45,428 nucleotides of DNA from Pirellulaceae bacterium (GTDB lineage: Bacteria > Planctomycetota > Planctomycetia > Pirellulales > Pirellulaceae), in assembly GCA_022446825.1 (NCBI GenBank), contig JAKVBY010000029.1:62364-107791 (forward strand), given 5' to 3'. Position 1 is the first letter of the stretch; every line of letters starts with the position of its first letter. Under the pieces are notes generated by a model. The model saw only the letters and a list, made by a program, of their open reading frames with translations, made no database searches and had not been told where the DNA came from. Shown here piece after piece: positions 17,998 to 27,367 of the stretch. A program made the translations under genes and the position numbers.

Positions 17998-18180
17998 ATG
18001 CGGACGATTGGAAGACTTTTACAGCGGATAGGCCTGTTTGCCTTACCATTGGCAATTTTGATGGAATTGTCAGGTGCACTCGGTCGCGATTCCGGCGTGG
18101 CCGACATGTTAATCATGATGGTTTTTGGTTTCGTTGCGTTCTCTATCGGGCGAGTGCTGGAAGGTTATGCGGGAAAGTGA
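17998..18180 (+). CDS. Small two-helix membrane protein, 60 aa
   Basis: ATG 17998 to TGA 18180 encodes a compact protein with a basic amphipathic start (MRTIGRLLQRIG), a first helix (LFALPLAILMELSGAL), a short polar loop with RDSG, and a second helix (VADMLIMMVFGFVAFSIGRVLEG). The composition is clearly that of a real membrane protein, and two Arg residues flank each helix. It lies in a different frame inside what would otherwise be the first 100 codons of the next long open frame, so it is easily missed. I do not recognise a family by name. It is 77 bases upstream of the PQQ-propeller gene and may open the envelope gene run. Confidence 0.7.
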   Translation: MRTIGRLLQRIGLFALPLAILMELSGALGRDSGVADMLIMMVFGFVAFSIGRVLEGYAGK

Positions 18181-18257
18181 GACGCAGCCAACTCACCGGC
18201 GACATTCATTTTCGACTCAAACAAGACCGAACGCACGCGCGGTTTGAATCGTGGCCA

Positions 18258-20573
18258 ATGAAAGTCGGAAAAGCGGTTTTTGACTGGCCTAGGTTCGTCT
18301 TAACATCGCTTCCTACGAGAAAACATTGCTTGACGGCAGTGAGCTTAATCTTTTTCGCCTTGCTGCTGCCTAGAAATGTTTTTGCGCAAGACAGCGCGCG
18401 TACAATGCAGAACGAGTTAGCGGTCATTGTCGATCAAGCCAGTGCCCCAACTTTGGGAAAAATGGATCGGGCCGGCTTGCTTCTAGAAGACGAACAGTTT
18501 GACGAAGCAATCGAATTGTTGCTGCAAATCATGGAAGATTCCGGTACCCAACTAATGCCGGTAGCGTCCGTGGACGGTAGCCCATTCATTATTTTTGTGC
18601 CACTGAGCAACTTTGTACAACGGCACCTATCAAGCTTACAAGTGACTTCCCCAAAAGCGTTCCAACTCTATCGTGACCGTGTCGACCCATTCGTCCAACG
18701 GTGGTACGAAATGGGAATTCAGCAACACGATCAAGCATTACTAAAACGAATTGCAAACCAATTCATCACGAGCAGTTTTGGCGATGATGCTTTATATCAC
18801 CTAGGAGAGCTCGCTCTCGAAAAAGGTAACTACATCGGGGCCCGCGAAAATTGGGAGCGTCTTAATCCTCAAACACAGATTCCTACGAACGCTCTCGGAT
18901 CTTGGCGGTTCTATGCCGGCTTCCCCGTTGGCTTGGCAGTGATCGGTTGTGATATGGAAAAAGTGTGGCCCTCCTTAAAATTACTCCTCAGCGACAGCTC
19001 ACTTCAGCCTCGTTGGCTAACCTTTCCCCAAACCGACTTCGATCTTGCTGAGATTCGCGCTCGTTTAGCATTGGTTTCAGTTCTGGAAGGCGATAGCGAA
19101 CGCGCGCAGACCGAGATCGAGCTATTAAAGCGATTCCACCCAGAAGCTATAGGAACCGTGGGCGGAAAAACTGCAGAGTACCACAAGCTCGTGAGAGCTT
19201 TGTTGACCTCGAGCGAGCGCTGGCCAGAGAATCCTCCGGCAGAAGTTTGGAATACTTTTGCAGGCTCTGCACAACGCAGTCACTCCGCAACCCACGGTAT
19301 TGATATTGCGTTACGTCCTATCTGGAGTTGGCCACTTCCCACATTCACGCTTAATGCTGAAGCTCAGAAATCAGAAAACCGGATTGGAAAAGAAGCCAAC
19401 GTCCTACTAAATGTTCACCCCGTCGTCGTGAATGGTAAGGTTATCGTGCAATCGCGTCCGAGTGTGGATGGCATTGCGGCCATCGACTTACACACAGGTG
19501 CAATTTGCTTTGGTGATTTGTCAAAGCCCAATAGCAAAACCAAGGAAACCGCTACTGCAACGGTCGGGCTGCGTGAAGTCGGTGTACCACGTTTCACCTT
19601 AACCGCACATGAGACAACTTTAATTGCTCGTTGTGGCTGGGCGGCAACCGCCATTCCACCCCATATCCGTTGGGATGATACAGCTCGAGGTCACCTGGTG
19701 CTTCTCGACTTAAATGCTGAAGGCAAACGTTTGCTCACGCTTTCCCTTGACGCAGCGGATTGGGATGCTACTTGGGCTCTGGATGGTGTACCGGTTACCG
19801 ACGGTACGAATCTCTATTCTGCTTTGCGTGCCCATGAAAACGGGCAATTTCGCTCTTTTGTCGCAGCATTTGACCTGCGCACTGGAAAACGACGCTGGCT
19901 GTCCCGGATGATTTGCTCTCAAAACGCCAACGACGGTGACACCAGCATTGTGCACTCCCACAATCTCTTGACATTGTCTCACGACACCATCTACTTCAAC
20001 ACCAATCAGGGCGTCATCGCCGCAATCGAGGTCAGCGAAGGTCGCACCAAATGGCTCACTACTTATCCCCGTTCCCTTAAGACATCCCGTGATCTCAATC
20101 CATGCTTGCTACACCACGACTTAATAATCTCAGTACCCACTGATTGCGACCGGGTTTTCGCCTTAAATGCGGTGACCGGCCAACTGATTTGGTCACTGGC
20201 CGCTGCAACATGCAACGATGTGCTGCACCTCTTGGGTATCGGCAAAGGCAATCTCATCGCGAGTGGTGATGGAATTTACTGGATTGATGCACGAACCGGA
20301 CGGCTTAAGAACCAATTTCCCGCACCAAGTGACACTAAATTGCGCGGCTATGGGCGCGGAGTCCTGGCCGGAGATGCGGTATATTGGCCAACACGTGAAG
20401 CGATCTACTTATTCGACCAAGATACGGGCCGACAATTGCGTCAACCAATCCAATTGGCGCCCCTTGGACTAACGGCTGGGAATCTGCTCATTCAAGATGG
20501 GGTTCTCGTTGTGACTGCTGCGGACCGCATCTATGCATTCAATGAATTTGGAACACCCTTAAAGGCCCCATAA
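18258..20573 (+). CDS. Secreted TPR / PQQ-like beta-propeller protein
   Basis: A 771-aa exported protein. Signal peptide: basic start MKVGKAVFDWPRF, then AVSLIFFALLLPRNVFA, with cleavage before QDSART. Residues about 65-290 contain TPR-like helical pairs (LLLEDEQFDEAIELLLQI; ALYHLGELALEKGNYIGARE). The rest is a BamB/PQQ-like propeller: repeated blades such as FVAAFDLRTGKRRWLSR, VIAAIEVSEGRTKWL, VFALNAVTGQLIWSL and IYLFDQDTGRQLRQP. No PQQ-dehydrogenase catalytic residues can be assigned, so a scaffold or sensor role is more likely. I use ATG 18258; the frame extends upstream to 17961, but that part is Arg-rich, lacks a signal and overlaps the 60-aa membrane protein. It lies 110 bases before the MoxR gene, with two hairpins between. 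Confidence 0.82.
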   Translation: MKVGKAVFDWPRFVLTSLPTRKHCLTAVSLIFFALLLPRNVFAQDSARTMQNELAVIVDQASAPTLGKMDRAGLLLEDEQFDEAIELLLQIMEDSGTQLMPVASVDGSPFIIFVPLSNFVQRHLSSLQVTSPKAFQLYRDRVDPFVQRWYEMGIQQHDQALLKRIANQFITSSFGDDALYHLGELALEKGNYIGARENWERLNPQTQIPTNALGSWRFYAGFPVGLAVIGCDMEKVWPSLKLLLSDSSLQPRWLTFPQTDFDLAEIRARLALVSVLEGDSERAQTEIELLKRFHPEAIGTVGGKTAEYHKLVRALLTSSERWPENPPAEVWNTFAGSAQRSHSATHGIDIALRPIWSWPLPTFTLNAEAQKSENRIGKEANVLLNVHPVVVNGKVIVQSRPSVDGIAAIDLHTGAICFGDLSKPNSKTKETATATVGLREVGVPRFTLTAHETTLIARCGWAATAIPPHIRWDDTARGHLVLLDLNAEGKRLLTLSLDAADWDATWALDGVPVTDGTNLYSALRAHENGQFRSFVAAFDLRTGKRRWLSRMICSQNANDGDTSIVHSHNLLTLSHDTIYFNTNQGVIAAIEVSEGRTKWLTTYPRSLKTSRDLNPCLLHHDLIISVPTDCDRVFALNAVTGQLIWSLAAATCNDVLHLLGIGKGNLIASGDGIYWIDARTGRLKNQFPAPSDTKLRGYGRGVLAGDAVYWPTREAIYLFDQDTGRQLRQPIQLAPLGLTAGNLLIQDGVLVVTAADRIYAFNEFGTPLKAP

Positions 20574-20583
20574 AAACCGCGAT

Positions 20584-20607
20584 CATTGGGAGATGGGAAT
20601 CCCAATG
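20584..20607. other. Perfect hairpin 1 between PQQ-propeller and MoxR genes
   Basis: CATTGGGA and TCCCAATG form a perfect eight-base stem around an eight-base loop, eleven bases after the stop codon. There is no T-run after it. It could stabilise or attenuate the transcript. Confidence 0.7.
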
Positions 20608-20613
20608 GTCGGT

Positions 20614-20638
20614 GGCCAAAAATCACGACCTTTTGGCC
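20614..20638. other. Perfect hairpin 2 between PQQ-propeller and MoxR genes
   Basis: GGCCAAAA and TTTTGGCC form a perfect eight-base stem around a nine-base loop, only six bases after hairpin 1 and 46 bases before the MoxR start. Two adjacent perfect hairpins suggest a regulatory or processing site rather than chance. Confidence 0.7.
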
Positions 20639-20683
20639 TCAAGTCGATACTGAGTTTTCATTTTATTTGTGAGAAAGTTGCGA

Positions 20684-21742
20684 ATGCTCAAAGAAAATGA
20701 CCACACTGCCATTCAACGACTTACGGAAGCGTACCAAACGATCACTGGCGAATTGGCTAAGGTGATTGTTGGGCAACAGCAAGTAATCGAGGAATTACTG
20801 GTCGCCATGTTCGCTCGAGGTCATTGCTTGCTTGTGGGGGTTCCCGGACTAGCAAAGACCTTAATGATCCGTACTCTCGCCGACGCTTTGGACTTAAGTT
20901 TTAACCGCATACAATTCACGCCAGATCTTATGCCCAGCGACATCACAGGTACGGAAGTCATTCAAGAAGACAAAGCCTCTGGTGAACGTATCTTTCGATT
21001 TCTTCCCGGTCCAATTTTTGCCAACATTATTTTGGCCGACGAGATTAATCGTACTCCTCCTAAGACCCAAGCCGCCCTTTTGGAAGCCATGCAGGAAAAG
21101 CAAGTCACCACTGGTGGCACCCGGCATGATTTACGCGAACCGTTCTTTGTTCTGGCAACACAGAATCCCATCGAACAGGAAGGAACGTATCCATTACCTG
21201 AGGCGCAACTCGATCGCTTTATGTTTCACGTACTCGTCGACTATCCAGATGCCGATGAAGAACTAGAAATAGTCAAACGCACCACCTCAGATATCGATGT
21301 TACGATCGCCTCCATACTCGGGGCGGACGAGATTCTTGAACTGACGAAAATCATTCGTCGCGTCCCTGTAGCGGATCATATTGCTCGCTATGCCCTACAG
21401 CTAGCGCGTCTCACTCGACCGAACTCAACTGATGCGCCCGATTTCATCAAGGAGTATGTCATGTGGGGTGCGGGCCCCCGAGCCAGCCAGTATTTAGTAC
21501 TGGGGGCAAAAGCCCGCGCAGTACTTAAGGGTCGGTATCACGTCAGTACAGACGACATTCGTAGCGTCGCCGCACCGGTGTTGCGCCATCGCATCAAAAC
21601 AAATTTCAATGCTGACGCTGAAGGAATCACGACCGACAACTTGATTCAACGATTGGTCGCCCATCTACCTACTGTCGATGACAAAGAAAACACCCGTGAC
21701 CGAAAACTCCCCGAAATCTTTAGATCCACGGACGCTGGCTAA
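20684..21742 (+). CDS. MoxR-family AAA+ ATPase
   Basis: A 352-aa cytoplasmic ATPase. Walker A is GVPGLAKT (52-59) and Walker B is IILADEINR (about 115-123). The MoxR signature [20 protein letters not shown], then QLDRFMFHV follows, with the sensor and lid region after it ([20 protein letters not shown], then [14 protein letters not shown]). MoxR proteins act as chaperones that insert cofactors into, or activate, partner proteins with VWA domains; three such partners follow directly. I chose ATG 20684 ([10 protein letters not shown]); GTG 20669 in frame would add five residues, and neither has a strong ribosome-binding site. The last 65 bases overlap the next gene. Confidence 0.95.
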   Translation: MLKENDHTAIQRLTEAYQTITGELAKVIVGQQQVIEELLVAMFARGHCLLVGVPGLAKTLMIRTLADALDLSFNRIQFTPDLMPSDITGTEVIQEDKASGERIFRFLPGPIFANIILADEINRTPPKTQAALLEAMQEKQVTTGGTRHDLREPFFVLATQNPIEQEGTYPLPEAQLDRFMFHVLVDYPDADEELEIVKRTTSDIDVTIASILGADEILELTKIIRRVPVADHIARYALQLARLTRPNSTDAPDFIKEYVMWGAGPRASQYLVLGAKARAVLKGRYHVSTDDIRSVAAPVLRHRIKTNFNADAEGITTDNLIQRLVAHLPTVDDKENTRDRKLPEIFRSTDAG

Positions 21743-22601
21743 GCTCAAAGGGCTCCAACTTCGAGCAAAGCACATTGTCGAAGGCTACGTAGCGGGCCTG
21801 CATCGCAGTCCGTTTCGTGGCTTTTCCATTGAATTCGCTGAACACCGCGAATACACACCTGGTGACGATTTGCGTTATGTCGACTGGAAAGTTTTTGGGC
21901 GCACGGACAAGATTCATCTGAAACAATACGAGGACGAAACCAATTTGGTCTGCTACTTAGTCCTCGATTCCAGTGAGAGCATGCAGTACCAAGGTCCTGA
22001 TTCACCGCTGTCGAAATTTGAATATGCGCAGTGCTTGGCAGCTGCCATCGCGTGGCTAGTGTTGCAACAACAGGACTCGGTCGGTCTGGTGACATTCGAT
22101 CAGATATTACGTTCAAACCTTCGCCCGAGTAGCCGAGCTTCGCATTTACAACAAATATTGCAGGTTCTCGACAGCACTACGCCCGTGTCCAAAACCTCCC
22201 TCGGCCCGATTTTTCATGAACTCGCCGAGCGATTCACAAAACGCGGCGTGGTCATCGTGTTGAGCGATTTTTTGGATGACGTTGATTCGTTGTTAGCTGG
22301 ATTGAAGCACTTTCAACATCGCCGACACGATGTGGTCCTATTCCACATCATGGATCCCGCAGAGCTAGAATTTCCGTTCACACAACCAACCTTGTTCCAG
22401 GGAATGGAATCCTTACCTGACCTGCTCACCGACCCGAAATCTCTCCGGAAAGCTTATTTGGAAGAACTGCAACAATTTACAAGCCAAATACGCGCTGGTT
22501 GTCGACGCCAAGGAATGGATTACCGACAGTGCCCAACCGACCACGCGTTTGATTTAATCTTAGCGAATTATCTATCTCAACGATCGGTGAAGGTGACCTA
22601 A
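21678..22601 (+). CDS. DUF58 protein with VWA-type fold
   Basis: A 307-aa soluble protein. The DUF58 signature is clear: [20 protein letters not shown], then [20 protein letters not shown] (residues about 50-90). It is followed by a VWA-like strand and metal-site motif [11 protein letters not shown] (DxSxS), and [13 protein letters not shown] further on. DUF58 proteins are near-constant partners of MoxR. ATG 21678 lies inside the moxR gene (65-base overlap), pointing to tight coupling. GTG six codons later is a possible alternative start. It ends one base before the next gene. The biochemical function is unknown for most members. Confidence 0.93.
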   Translation: MTKKTPVTENSPKSLDPRTLAKLKGLQLRAKHIVEGYVAGLHRSPFRGFSIEFAEHREYTPGDDLRYVDWKVFGRTDKIHLKQYEDETNLVCYLVLDSSESMQYQGPDSPLSKFEYAQCLAAAIAWLVLQQQDSVGLVTFDQILRSNLRPSSRASHLQQILQVLDSTTPVSKTSLGPIFHELAERFTKRGVVIVLSDFLDDVDSLLAGLKHFQHRRHDVVLFHIMDPAELEFPFTQPTLFQGMESLPDLLTDPKSLRKAYLEELQQFTSQIRAGCRRQGMDYRQCPTDHAFDLILANYLSQRSVKVT

Positions 22602-22602
22602 G

Positions 22603-24804
22603 ATGCTCGAATTTGCCATCTTGTTTGGCATTTGGCCTTTTGTCAGCACCGGCCTGCTCTGGTGGGGCCTTGCAGCCTCCGCCCCTCTTGCCATCCATCT
22701 CTGGAACCGACGCAAATATGATCGCGAAAATTGGGCAGCGATGCCATTTCTACTCACCGCCATGCGCAAAAATTCTCGCCGCATACGAATGGAACAATTG
22801 CTTCTCTTAGCTATCCGCACATTGATTCTACTGATATTTGTCGCCGCTATCGCGAACCCCATGATTTCATTTTTTTCATCATTCGGTACTTCTCTCGGAA
22901 CAAAGGGACACACGCATTACATGCTGGTACTGGATGGCTCTTATTCGATGAACTACCGCCAAGATGAACAATCGCGTTTCGAAACGGCCCAAGAACTAGC
23001 CCTTCAACTGGTGGACAATAGCCAACAAGGGGATGGCTTCACCTTACTCCTCATGGCAAACAAGCCACATGTTGTGATTGCGGAACCTGCATTCGATCCA
23101 GCCGATGTCCGTGAGGAAATCTATAATTTACAGCTACATCATGCCGGCGCTAGACTCCAGCCTACACTCAATGAAATTAGCCGTTTGCTCACCCAAACAA
23201 CGATTCATCAACCTCGCTTGACCGAGACAAAACTGTGTTTTTTTTCAGATCTCTGCCAAACGACATGGGAAAGCACAAGCGAAGCTGAAGTCCGTCACCT
23301 CTTGGAGAATTTAGCCACGAACGCAGAATTCATTCTGCTCGATGTAGGCCAAGCTGCGGATAATAATTTGGCAATTACAAGTTTGTTCCCCACAGAATCA
23401 CTGATTACGGTCGGTCGACCGATCAGTTGGGAAGTCGGCATTAACAATGTCGGTACGCAAAACTCGGTAAATCCTTCAGTGGGATTCTTTGTGGACGGCA
23501 AACGCGTACAAGCGCAAGCCTTCGAAGTGGATGCCAAAAGCAGCACTAGCGTGCGTTTTCGACACAAGTTTATTTCTGCCGGTGAACACATGGTCGAAGC
23601 ACGCCTCAGTGAAGATCCGTTAAACATTGACAATCATCGTTGGTTCAGTCTTCCGGTGCGCGAGTCTGTCCGCGTACTATGCATCGCGGGTAAACCAGGG
23701 TCGGCCGACAACGTTGCCTTCGCCCTCGAACCGTTTGAGCACGAACTTCAGCGCGTTCAATGTGAGATTGTCTCCGAAACTGCAATCATGGAGAAAGAAC
23801 TTCCAGACTATGACGCGGTCGTTCTCTGTAATGTTGGACGAATCAGTCGCGAAGAGGCCACTGTCCTGAGTGATTTTGTTCACGCCGGCGGCGGACTCGT
23901 TGTGTTTTTGGGCGATCAAGTTCAAGCGGAAAGTTACAACCAATACCTGGGACCAGATTCACAAACACCAATTCTTCCAACACAAATTGGTGACATTATC
24001 TCAACATCAGGTAATGATTTTGGGGTTCATCTCGAAGCAGGCAATTTCAGCCATCCACTTGCAGCACCATTCCGAGAAGTCCCGGGCTCGGGTTTGTTTA
24101 CAATCCCCAGCTACTGCTACTTCAAATTAATCCCTAATAATGATGTCCAAGATCGCGTGGCTTTTTCCTTTCAGAATCAAGATATCGCCGTGATCGAGTC
24201 TTTCCGAGGGCGCGGACGTTGTTTCTTATTTGCGACAGCCGCTTCCATTATATCTATCGATAACTCACAGTCGCCAGCAATGCCCTGGACAGCGTTGCCA
24301 ACAGTGAAAGACTTTGTTTCTCTCTGGCAGGAAATGTTATCTCTCTTGCTCAGCGAACGTTATCAAGAACGCAATGTGTTGGTTGGTGAGCGTCTGGAAG
24401 GCAATGAGCGTGGAGCTACTCCAGGCACGTCGATTACGATCCATGCACCCGACAGCCGGACTCGGCGAACTCACCAACGATCTCTCCAGGAAGTCGGCTC
24501 CAACGCTGAGTGGAGTTATGAAAACACGTTTTGGAGCGGACAATACAACGCAACAACACCAGACAAGTCGCCCACGGACAGTGGCATTTATGCTGTAAAC
24601 ATCGATCCTACCGAAAGCGATTTGCGCCGCTTTGACGCCAATTTGCTACCCCATCAATTTCAGCGCGGGTTTCAGCACACACCTAACACTCAATCCCTCA
24701 ATGTCGCGTCTCCCAAACCAATCTTCCGCGAATTACTTGGCTGCGTGTTTATCTTATTATTGACCGAATCCATCTTGGCGTGTCGATTTGGAAGTCGTGC
24801 ATGA
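22603..24804 (+). CDS. BatA-like membrane protein with VWA domain
   Basis: A 733-aa protein. The head fits the BatA/aerotolerance N-terminal domain: LLWWGLAASAPLAIHLWNRR (helix 1), a basic RRIRMEQ linker, then LLLLAIRTLILLIFVAAIAN (helix 2, about 66-85). A VWA domain follows with MIDAS motif DGSYS (111-115). The middle part contains Ig-like segments (SLITVGRPISWEVGINNVG) and a GATase/DUF4159-like region (YDAVVLCNVGRISREEATVL, then GGGLVVFLG). A final helix sits at the C-terminus (FILLLTESILACRF). It belongs to the MoxR-associated BatA family, placed in the inner membrane with its VWA part outside the cytosol or in it; orientation is not certain. It starts two bases after the DUF58 stop, with AGGTG upstream. 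Confidence 0.9.
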   Translation: MLEFAILFGIWPFVSTGLLWWGLAASAPLAIHLWNRRKYDRENWAAMPFLLTAMRKNSRRIRMEQLLLLAIRTLILLIFVAAIANPMISFFSSFGTSLGTKGHTHYMLVLDGSYSMNYRQDEQSRFETAQELALQLVDNSQQGDGFTLLLMANKPHVVIAEPAFDPADVREEIYNLQLHHAGARLQPTLNEISRLLTQTTIHQPRLTETKLCFFSDLCQTTWESTSEAEVRHLLENLATNAEFILLDVGQAADNNLAITSLFPTESLITVGRPISWEVGINNVGTQNSVNPSVGFFVDGKRVQAQAFEVDAKSSTSVRFRHKFISAGEHMVEARLSEDPLNIDNHRWFSLPVRESVRVLCIAGKPGSADNVAFALEPFEHELQRVQCEIVSETAIMEKELPDYDAVVLCNVGRISREEATVLSDFVHAGGGLVVFLGDQVQAESYNQYLGPDSQTPILPTQIGDIISTSGNDFGVHLEAGNFSHPLAAPFREVPGSGLFTIPSYCYFKLIPNNDVQDRVAFSFQNQDIAVIESFRGRGRCFLFATAASIISIDNSQSPAMPWTALPTVKDFVSLWQEMLSLLLSERYQERNVLVGERLEGNERGATPGTSITIHAPDSRTRRTHQRSLQEVGSNAEWSYENTFWSGQYNATTPDKSPTDSGIYAVNIDPTESDLRRFDANLLPHQFQRGFQHTPNTQSLNVASPKPIFRELLGCVFILLLTESILACRFGSRA

Positions 24805-24832
24805 ACCACCAGCGACACGGCATTGACCTGAC

Positions 24833-24864
24833 GCCACAAATAAGCCTAGTTAGGTTTGTCTGGC
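24833..24864. other. Imperfect hairpin between the two VWA genes
   Basis: GCCACAAA pairs with TTTGTCTGGC across a two-base bulge, enclosing an inner CCTA/TAGG stem. It lies in the 107-base gap before the second VWA gene. It may be a processing or attenuation site, or chance. Confidence 0.4.
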
Positions 24865-24911
24865 ATTCATAAAATCTGAAGAGCTAAAATCTAACCGATT
24901 GAACTAAACCG

Positions 24912-27323
24912 ATGTCTGAATTCCTTGCACGACTCGCCGATTGGATCAAAGGCGGCAATGTCGCTGCGCGCGGCGAGGGACTGGACACAACGGTGTCTCA
25001 TACTTGGCCGGTTGAACCTTGGATAACCGTCCTTGCAATGATTCTGACAAGCGCCTGCATTGTTTTCATCTACGTTCGAGAAAAGGGCAGGGCAGGGCGG
25101 GTCCAAAAATGTTGCTTAGCAGCAATACGAATTGGATTATTTGGCACCTTGCTCTTTATGATGTACGGCTGGCTGTGGCATCAACATCGCACTGATTTAC
25201 CCGACATCATTGTCGTCCTGGATGATAGCGAAAGCATGCGCATTGTCGATCATCTGGACAAGTCAGATATTCCCGAACGGCTGCAACAAGGAATTGGTGA
25301 TAACGGCTTTTCCAAGCCGACGAGATTTGCGTTAGCTCAATGCATGCTACTCGACACCCACACGGCCTTGCTGGCATCACTGGAATCGCACTACAACGTC
25401 AAATTTTATCGGATTGGCGAATCGTCACGAACTTCTCTTCCAACTTCAGAACATTCATTAACTGAAATCATTCGATCAAGTGAAGCCGACGGTCACACAA
25501 GTCGTCTGGGACTTTGCCTAAAAGACATCGTCGAGGCACAACGCGGGCGGCCTACTGCAGCAATCATCATGTTCACCGATGGAATCACCACCGAGGGTGA
25601 ACGTCTTAGCGAAGCTGCTAATTATGCTCGCCGCAAATCCATTCCACTGCATATCGTTGGCATGGGACGAGTCAAGCCTCCTCGAGACATTCTCATTTCG
25701 CAACTATTTTCCGACGATCTCGTGTTTGTCAATGATTTAATCACCTTTGATTTCAAGGTTAGTGGCCGTGGCTTTGCAGGCGAAGAGGTGGCAGTCACTT
25801 TACGTGAGAAAGGTACTCCGTTTCCTCTTGACCAAAAGACCATTCAAATTGATCAAGATGGCGTACCTACATCTGTCAGGCTAACTTGGCGACCACCCGA
25901 AAAGGGCGAATATGAATATGAAATCAACGTTGAAACCAGGGAAGGAGAAGTGAACACTTCGAACAATACGGATACTCAAGTCGTTACAGTTCGCGATGAA
26001 GCGGTACGGGTGATCCTCGTTCAAGATTACCCGAACTTCGAATTTCGCTTTTTAAAGAATTTGCTCGCGCGGTCCGTCCAAAGCGACGGTCTTCAGACAA
26101 AAACAATCGAGCTCACGACTGTTTTGCACGAAGCTGACCGAGATTATGCACCACAAGATAAAACAGCCCAACGGGTCTTCCCCGTAAGTCGCGAAGAATT
26201 ATTTAAATACGACGTAATCATTTTTGGAGATGTAAATCCAACGACCTTAACACGCTCGACCCTCGATAATATTGCGTCTTTTGTTACCGAGCGAGGGGGA
26301 GGAATAATTTTTTGCGCGGGCCCCCGTCACACTCCCTTGGCATATCGAGGTAGCCCACTTGAGACACTGCTTCCAATCAATCTTGAATCGGCAAGCTTAC
26401 CAGAAAACGATACTTCTCTAGACGAAGAATTTCGCGCAAAACTAACGACGCTAGGTCTCACAGTCCCTCACCTCCAACTCGCCGAAACCAGTGGGGCAAA
26501 CGCCCAACTATGGAATGAATTGCCCCCCCTCTACTTTCTCCTTGCAGCACCAGATGTATTACCAGCAACCCGTGTATTCGCGGTTCATCCATCGCGCCGT
26601 GGCCCTCGTGGTGCCAACCTACCGCTGGTGTGTATGCAATATGTAGGTGCCGGAAAAGTCGTACTGCATTGCACCGATGAAATTTATCGGTGGGCTCAAC
26701 ATTCCAGTGGTAGCACCTACTATGCGCGATATTGGCTTCAGACATTGCGGTACCTCAGTCGCTCTAAGTTACACGGCGAGAACGCCATCGCTGAAATCCT
26801 GGATCAAAAACAAGAATACCAACGCGGTGCCCCTGTGCAACTTCTTGTCCGCTTTCTGGACGACCGGTTTGCTCCCGCCAAAGATGATGGAGTAACGCTC
26901 ATGCTAGAGCACACCGGCAGTCGCCGACGACAGGTGACATTACACCGAAACTCATCACATCCCGGCATTTTCGAATCCACGCTACATGGTCTTGCGCGGG
27001 GGCAATATCGAGTTTGGATGGCAACTCCGACAATCGATGGCGAAACCGTATCGCGGACATTCAAGGTGGTCTCTCCACCAACCGAATCCACGCGGCTGGA
27101 AATGGACAAAACCGACCTCACCTTGGCTGCGAAAACTTCCCAAGGAGAATTCTACACAATTGAATCCATCTCAGACCTGCTAAAACGCCTACCTGCAGGC
27201 CGACATGTCCGCATCGAATCATTACCTCCGGAGCCACTTTGGAATACATCGATCTTGATCTGCCTATTCGTGGCATTGCTCATTACTGAATGGTTACTGC
27301 GCAAAAAACTCGGAATGCTATAA
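24912..27323 (+). CDS. VWA-domain membrane protein with GATase-like region
   Basis: An 803-aa protein. Two helices near the N-terminus (about 37-54 and 69-86) precede a VWA domain with MIDAS motif DDSES (104-108) and the later strand AAIIMFTDGITTEGE (about 213-228). Then come beta-sandwich repeats (VSGRGFAGEEVAVTL), a class I glutamine-amidotransferase-like region (VRVILVQDYPNFEFRFLKNL; YDVIIFGDVNPTTLT; RGGGIIFCAGPRHTP), another Ig-like part, and a C-terminal helix (SILICLFVALLITEWLL). It is the third VWA protein downstream of MoxR. The amidotransferase catalytic triad is not evident, so this region is probably structural. Part of the head carries a short GGGCA repeat (25085-25098). Start ATG 24912 has no Shine-Dalgarno. 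Confidence 0.88.
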   Translation: MSEFLARLADWIKGGNVAARGEGLDTTVSHTWPVEPWITVLAMILTSACIVFIYVREKGRAGRVQKCCLAAIRIGLFGTLLFMMYGWLWHQHRTDLPDIIVVLDDSESMRIVDHLDKSDIPERLQQGIGDNGFSKPTRFALAQCMLLDTHTALLASLESHYNVKFYRIGESSRTSLPTSEHSLTEIIRSSEADGHTSRLGLCLKDIVEAQRGRPTAAIIMFTDGITTEGERLSEAANYARRKSIPLHIVGMGRVKPPRDILISQLFSDDLVFVNDLITFDFKVSGRGFAGEEVAVTLREKGTPFPLDQKTIQIDQDGVPTSVRLTWRPPEKGEYEYEINVETREGEVNTSNNTDTQVVTVRDEAVRVILVQDYPNFEFRFLKNLLARSVQSDGLQTKTIELTTVLHEADRDYAPQDKTAQRVFPVSREELFKYDVIIFGDVNPTTLTRSTLDNIASFVTERGGGIIFCAGPRHTPLAYRGSPLETLLPINLESASLPENDTSLDEEFRAKLTTLGLTVPHLQLAETSGANAQLWNELPPLYFLLAAPDVLPATRVFAVHPSRRGPRGANLPLVCMQYVGAGKVVLHCTDEIYRWAQHSSGSTYYARYWLQTLRYLSRSKLHGENAIAEILDQKQEYQRGAPVQLLVRFLDDRFAPAKDDGVTLMLEHTGSRRRQVTLHRNSSHPGIFESTLHGLARGQYRVWMATPTIDGETVSRTFKVVSPPTESTRLEMDKTDLTLAAKTSQGEFYTIESISDLLKRLPAGRHVRIESLPPEPLWNTSILICLFVALLITEWLLRKKLGML

Positions 27324-27367
27324 TTACAAGACCGCAGTAACGGCCTTTCTGAAAAGCTGTCGGACGA

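Noticed and set aside
17961..18257. N-terminal extension of the PQQ-propeller frame
   Set aside because: Arg-rich, no signal peptide and overlaps a convincing small membrane gene; the start at 18258 explains the export signal.
26300..26360. Active glutamine amidotransferase in the second VWA protein
   Set aside because: The region has the fold-like GGGIIF pattern, but a Cys-His-Glu triad in correct order is not evident.
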